Source: Chloroflexota bacterium
GTDB taxonomy: Bacteria > Chloroflexota > Anaerolineae > Anaerolineales > UBA11858
Assembly (NCBI GenBank): GCA_003513015.1
Contig: DOTA01000099.1
Coordinates: 1-7,370 of the forward strand
DNA: 7,370 nt
Direction of reading: 5' to 3'
The notes under the pieces were generated by a model that saw nothing but the letters and a program-made list of their open reading frames with translations, made no database searches and was not told the origin of the DNA. Shown here in pieces: positions 5,799 to 7,370 of this stretch. Each line of letters starts with the position of its first letter. Positions within the stretch are counted from its first letter, which is position 1. Made by a program: the position numbers and the translations under genes.

Positions 5799-7115
5799 TT
5801 ATCCTTGCTCAGCCTGCCCGACAAGCTCATCGAAGATTTGCAGGCCTTCATCTAACTCTGTTTTGGAAATATTGAGCGGTGGTGAGAAGCGGATCGTGCT
5901 TTTGCCGCATCCCAGTAGCAGCAAGCCATGTTCAAACCCCAATTGCTCCACCTGAGCGCGCAAGTCGCCGTCGGGCTCGTGGGTTTCGCGGTCTTTAACG
6001 AAATCAACGCCAATCATTAAGCCTTTGCCGCGCACTTGCCCAATGCTAGGATGGCGCATCTGGATTTCTTCGAGGGCATCCATGGTGTATTGACCCATTT
6101 CTACGGCGTTTTGCATGAAGCCATTTTCGATCAGGTCAATTGTGGCCAACGCAGCCGCACATGCCAGCGGATTGCCGCCGTAGGTGTTACCATGCGCACC
6201 TTTGGGCCAATCCATCACGCTCTGACGGGCAATCATGGCACCCAGCGGCACACCCGAGGCAATCCCTTTGGCGGCGCAGATGATATCCGGCTCTACGCCA
6301 AAATGCTCAATCGCCCACCATTTACCGGTGCGCCCCATGCCAGATTGCACTTCATCTACAATCAAGAGAATATCATGCCGGTCGCACAAATCGCGCAGGG
6401 CTGGGAAAAACCCTGGGGTGGGCACAATATACCCACCCTCACCCTGGATCGGCTCGATCAAAATACCGGCAATATTATCCGCCGGGGCAATCCGCCCGAT
6501 AATCTGCTCTTCGATGTAGCGCACAATCGCCTGGCCGTAATCTTCGCCGGGGCGGGTGGCCAACAAGGGCCGGTAGTCGTCGGGGTAGGGCACATGGATC
6601 ACGCCATTCATCATGGGGAAGAAATCTTGGCGGTAAAGTGATTTACTGGCCGTGAAAGCCAGCGACCCCATCGTGCGCCCGTGAAAAGCGCCTAAAAAGC
6701 CAATAAACTGGCTGCCCCCGGTGTGAAAACGCGCCAATTTGATGGCGGCTTCCACCGCCTCGGTGCCAGAATTGGTCAGGAAAATACCGGCATCCTCTTT
6801 GAAGGGCGCAATATCATCCAGCTTTTCGGAAAGTTCCACCCAGTTTTCGTGGTAAAAATCCGAGGAAATATGAATAAATTTCTCAGCTTGCTCCTGAATG
6901 GCCTTGACCACCTGTGGGTGGCTGTGCCCTGTGGAAGCCACGGCAATCCCGGCCGCAAAATCCAAATAACGGTTGCCATCCACGTCAAATACCTCGCTGC
7001 CTTTGCCATGATCCATCACAAAATTATAGGCTCGCGGGTAAGATGGTGAAACGACCACCTGGTCACGGGCTACCAGCGCACGCGCCTTTGGCCCTAGCAA
7101 CTTTTTCTTCGTCAT
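5799..7115 (-). CDS. Class III PLP-dependent aminotransferase (acetylornithine/4-aminobutyrate family)
   Basis: Fold-type I PLP enzyme that moves an omega-amino group, probably from an amino acid such as 4-aminobutyrate, ornithine or acetylornithine, to a 2-oxoacid. The 438-residue length is usual. Visible: the substrate-entry block VFDVDGNRYLDFAAGIAVASTGHSHPQV (about 42-69); the PLP phosphate site NSGTEAVEAA (about 115-124); GAFHGRT; EPIQGEGG; IVDEVQSGMGRTG with Asp254, which contacts the PLP ring nitrogen; and the Schiff-base Lys283 in CAAKGIASGVPLGA. The sequence style recalls the broad-specificity aminotransferases and racemases of this family in archaea and Chloroflexota, so I do not choose between gabT, argD and a racemase. 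No arginine or GABA pathway gene is adjacent. GGAG at 7125-7128 is nine bases before the ATG, and a strong extended -10 promoter lies upstream. Confidence 0.93.
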   Translation of the reverse strand: MTKKKLLGPKARALVARDQVVVSPSYPRAYNFVMDHGKGSEVFDVDGNRYLDFAAGIAVASTGHSHPQVVKAIQEQAEKFIHISSDFYHENWVELSEKLDDIAPFKEDAGIFLTNSGTEAVEAAIKLARFHTGGSQFIGFLGAFHGRTMGSLAFTASKSLYRQDFFPMMNGVIHVPYPDDYRPLLATRPGEDYGQAIVRYIEEQIIGRIAPADNIAGILIEPIQGEGGYIVPTPGFFPALRDLCDRHDILLIVDEVQSGMGRTGKWWAIEHFGVEPDIICAAKGIASGVPLGAMIARQSVMDWPKGAHGNTYGGNPLACAAALATIDLIENGFMQNAVEMGQYTMDALEEIQMRHPSIGQVRGKGLMIGVDFVKDRETHEPDGDLRAQVEQLGFEHGLLLLGCGKSTIRFSPPLNISKTELDEGLQIFDELVGQAEQG

Positions 7116-7179
7116 TCGACAATTCTCCTTTTGAAATCCCTACTGGGTAAATGAATGCTGATTTCCGTTTGGCGGGGGA

Positions 7180-7208
7180 ATTATAACACCTCTGGGGTAT
7201 AATCTACA
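7180..7208 (-). promoter_or_regulatory. Promoter of the aminotransferase gene (extended -10)
   Basis: On the minus strand the sequence TGTTATAAT gives a perfect extended -10, with TATAAT at 7180-7185. TGTAGA (7203-7208) sits 17 bases upstream as a partial -35. Transcription would start near 7173 and leave a leader of about 57 bases with the GGAG ribosome site. It may also serve the kinase and CpXC genes downstream. Confidence 0.65.
7198..7203 (+). promoter_or_regulatory. -10 element of tgt, very close to its start codon
   Basis: A perfect TATAAT ends 11 bases before the tgt ATG, with no clear -35 at the usual distance (GGGGAA at that place) and no Shine-Dalgarno. The expected transcript start is about five bases before the ATG or nearer, so the mRNA would be leaderless or nearly so. 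It overlaps the divergent aminotransferase promoter. Confidence 0.5.
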
Positions 7209-7214
7209 TCCGTT

Positions 7215-7370
7215 ATGAGTACCGCAGCCCACTTCGAATTTCAACTCCAGGCCCGCGAGGGGCGCGCCCGCGCTGGAGTTTTTTCCACCCCCCACGGGGA
7301 AATTCTGACCCCTATCTTCGCCCCCGTAGGCACGCAAGCCACCGTCAAATCCATCACCCCCGCGCAGTTG
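7215..7370 (+). CDS. tgt: tRNA-guanine transglycosylase, N-terminal part (runs off the right edge)
   Basis: Exchanges guanine 34 of Asn, Asp, His and Tyr tRNAs for preQ1, the key step in queuosine formation. Only 52 codons are in the window (the full enzyme is about 370-400 residues), but the text is characteristic: [46 protein letters not shown], where [14 protein letters not shown] is the family's N-terminal signature. The active-site Asp residues and the zinc site are beyond the edge. The ATG at 7215 is the natural start because the family begins a few residues before this block. It is divergent from the aminotransferase gene across 99 bases and has no Shine-Dalgarno. A hairpin with a T tract lies inside codons 10-24. 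Confidence 0.92.
   Translation, partial: MSTAAHFEFQLQAREGRARAGVFSTPHGEILTPIFAPVGTQATVKSITPAQL
7243..7284 (+). repeat. Terminator-like hairpin inside the tgt start region
   Basis: AACTCCAG (7243-7250) pairs perfectly with CTGGAGTT (7273-7280) across a GC-rich 22-base loop, and a run of six T (7279-7284) follows directly. The loop contains the palindrome GGCGCGCC. It is fully coding (about [13 protein letters not shown]), so it could be chance, or an early attenuation or pausing site. Confidence 0.45.

Noticed and set aside
6036..6641. A 201-codon open frame on the + strand opposite the aminotransferase gene
   Set aside because: It is fully antisense to a well-conserved enzyme gene with intact catalytic motifs, and its translation shows no recognisable family. 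It is a by-product of codon bias on the other strand.
1..7370. Search for a CRISPR array, transposon ends, tRNA genes or phage-defence genes
   Set aside because: No regularly spaced repeats, transposase-like frame, tRNA-like cloverleaf or defence-type domain was seen by eye; every stretch above 100 bases is taken by a recognised gene.

Overview
The window reads as an ordinary stretch of bacterial chromosome with about balanced GC and tightly packed genes. It carries eight genes; two run off the ends. No phage, insertion sequence, CRISPR array, tRNA or rRNA is visible. The gene set suggests a free-living environmental bacterium: thyA-folA, an MscL with a C-terminal zinc ribbon, a META-domain lipoprotein, a long CpXC protein, a soluble GAF-PAS histidine kinase, an archaeal-type class III aminotransferase and tgt. 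Chloroflexota (Anaerolineae-like) is my best guess. That is an inference from general resemblance, not a marker-gene result.

Left part (1-1526, + strand): the 3' part of thymidylate synthase (thyA), then dihydrofolate reductase (folA), then mscL, whose start codon overlaps the folA stop by one base. ThyA oxidises methylene-tetrahydrofolate to dihydrofolate and FolA re-reduces it, so the first two genes form one cycle. A perfect 18-bp hairpin ends this unit and also serves the convergent gene beyond it.

Middle (1554-2646): a minus-strand adenine-phosphoribosyltransferase-like gene and a plus-strand META-domain lipoprotein gene diverge from an 80-bp intergenic region with overlapping promoter-like sequences. 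The lipoprotein gene ends in a second long hairpin that lies between convergent genes.

Right part (2662-7115, minus strand): transcription probably starts at an extended -10 promoter near 7180. It reads an aminotransferase, then a soluble GAF-PAS-HisKA-HATPase sensor kinase without an adjacent response regulator, then a CpXC zinc-binding protein with a long repetitive helical tail. Intergenic gaps are about 80 bp. The kinase and CpXC protein both have misleading upstream TTG starts; internal ATG starts are preferred here.

At the right edge, tgt (queuosine synthesis) starts on the + strand only 11 bases after a perfect TATAAT, which suggests a leaderless or nearly leaderless mRNA. No gene-free stretch exceeds 100 bases. 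I found no convincing new biological system. The points most worth a second look are the repeat architecture of the CpXC protein, the tgt start region, the MscL zinc ribbon and the degenerate repeats ahead of the kinase.
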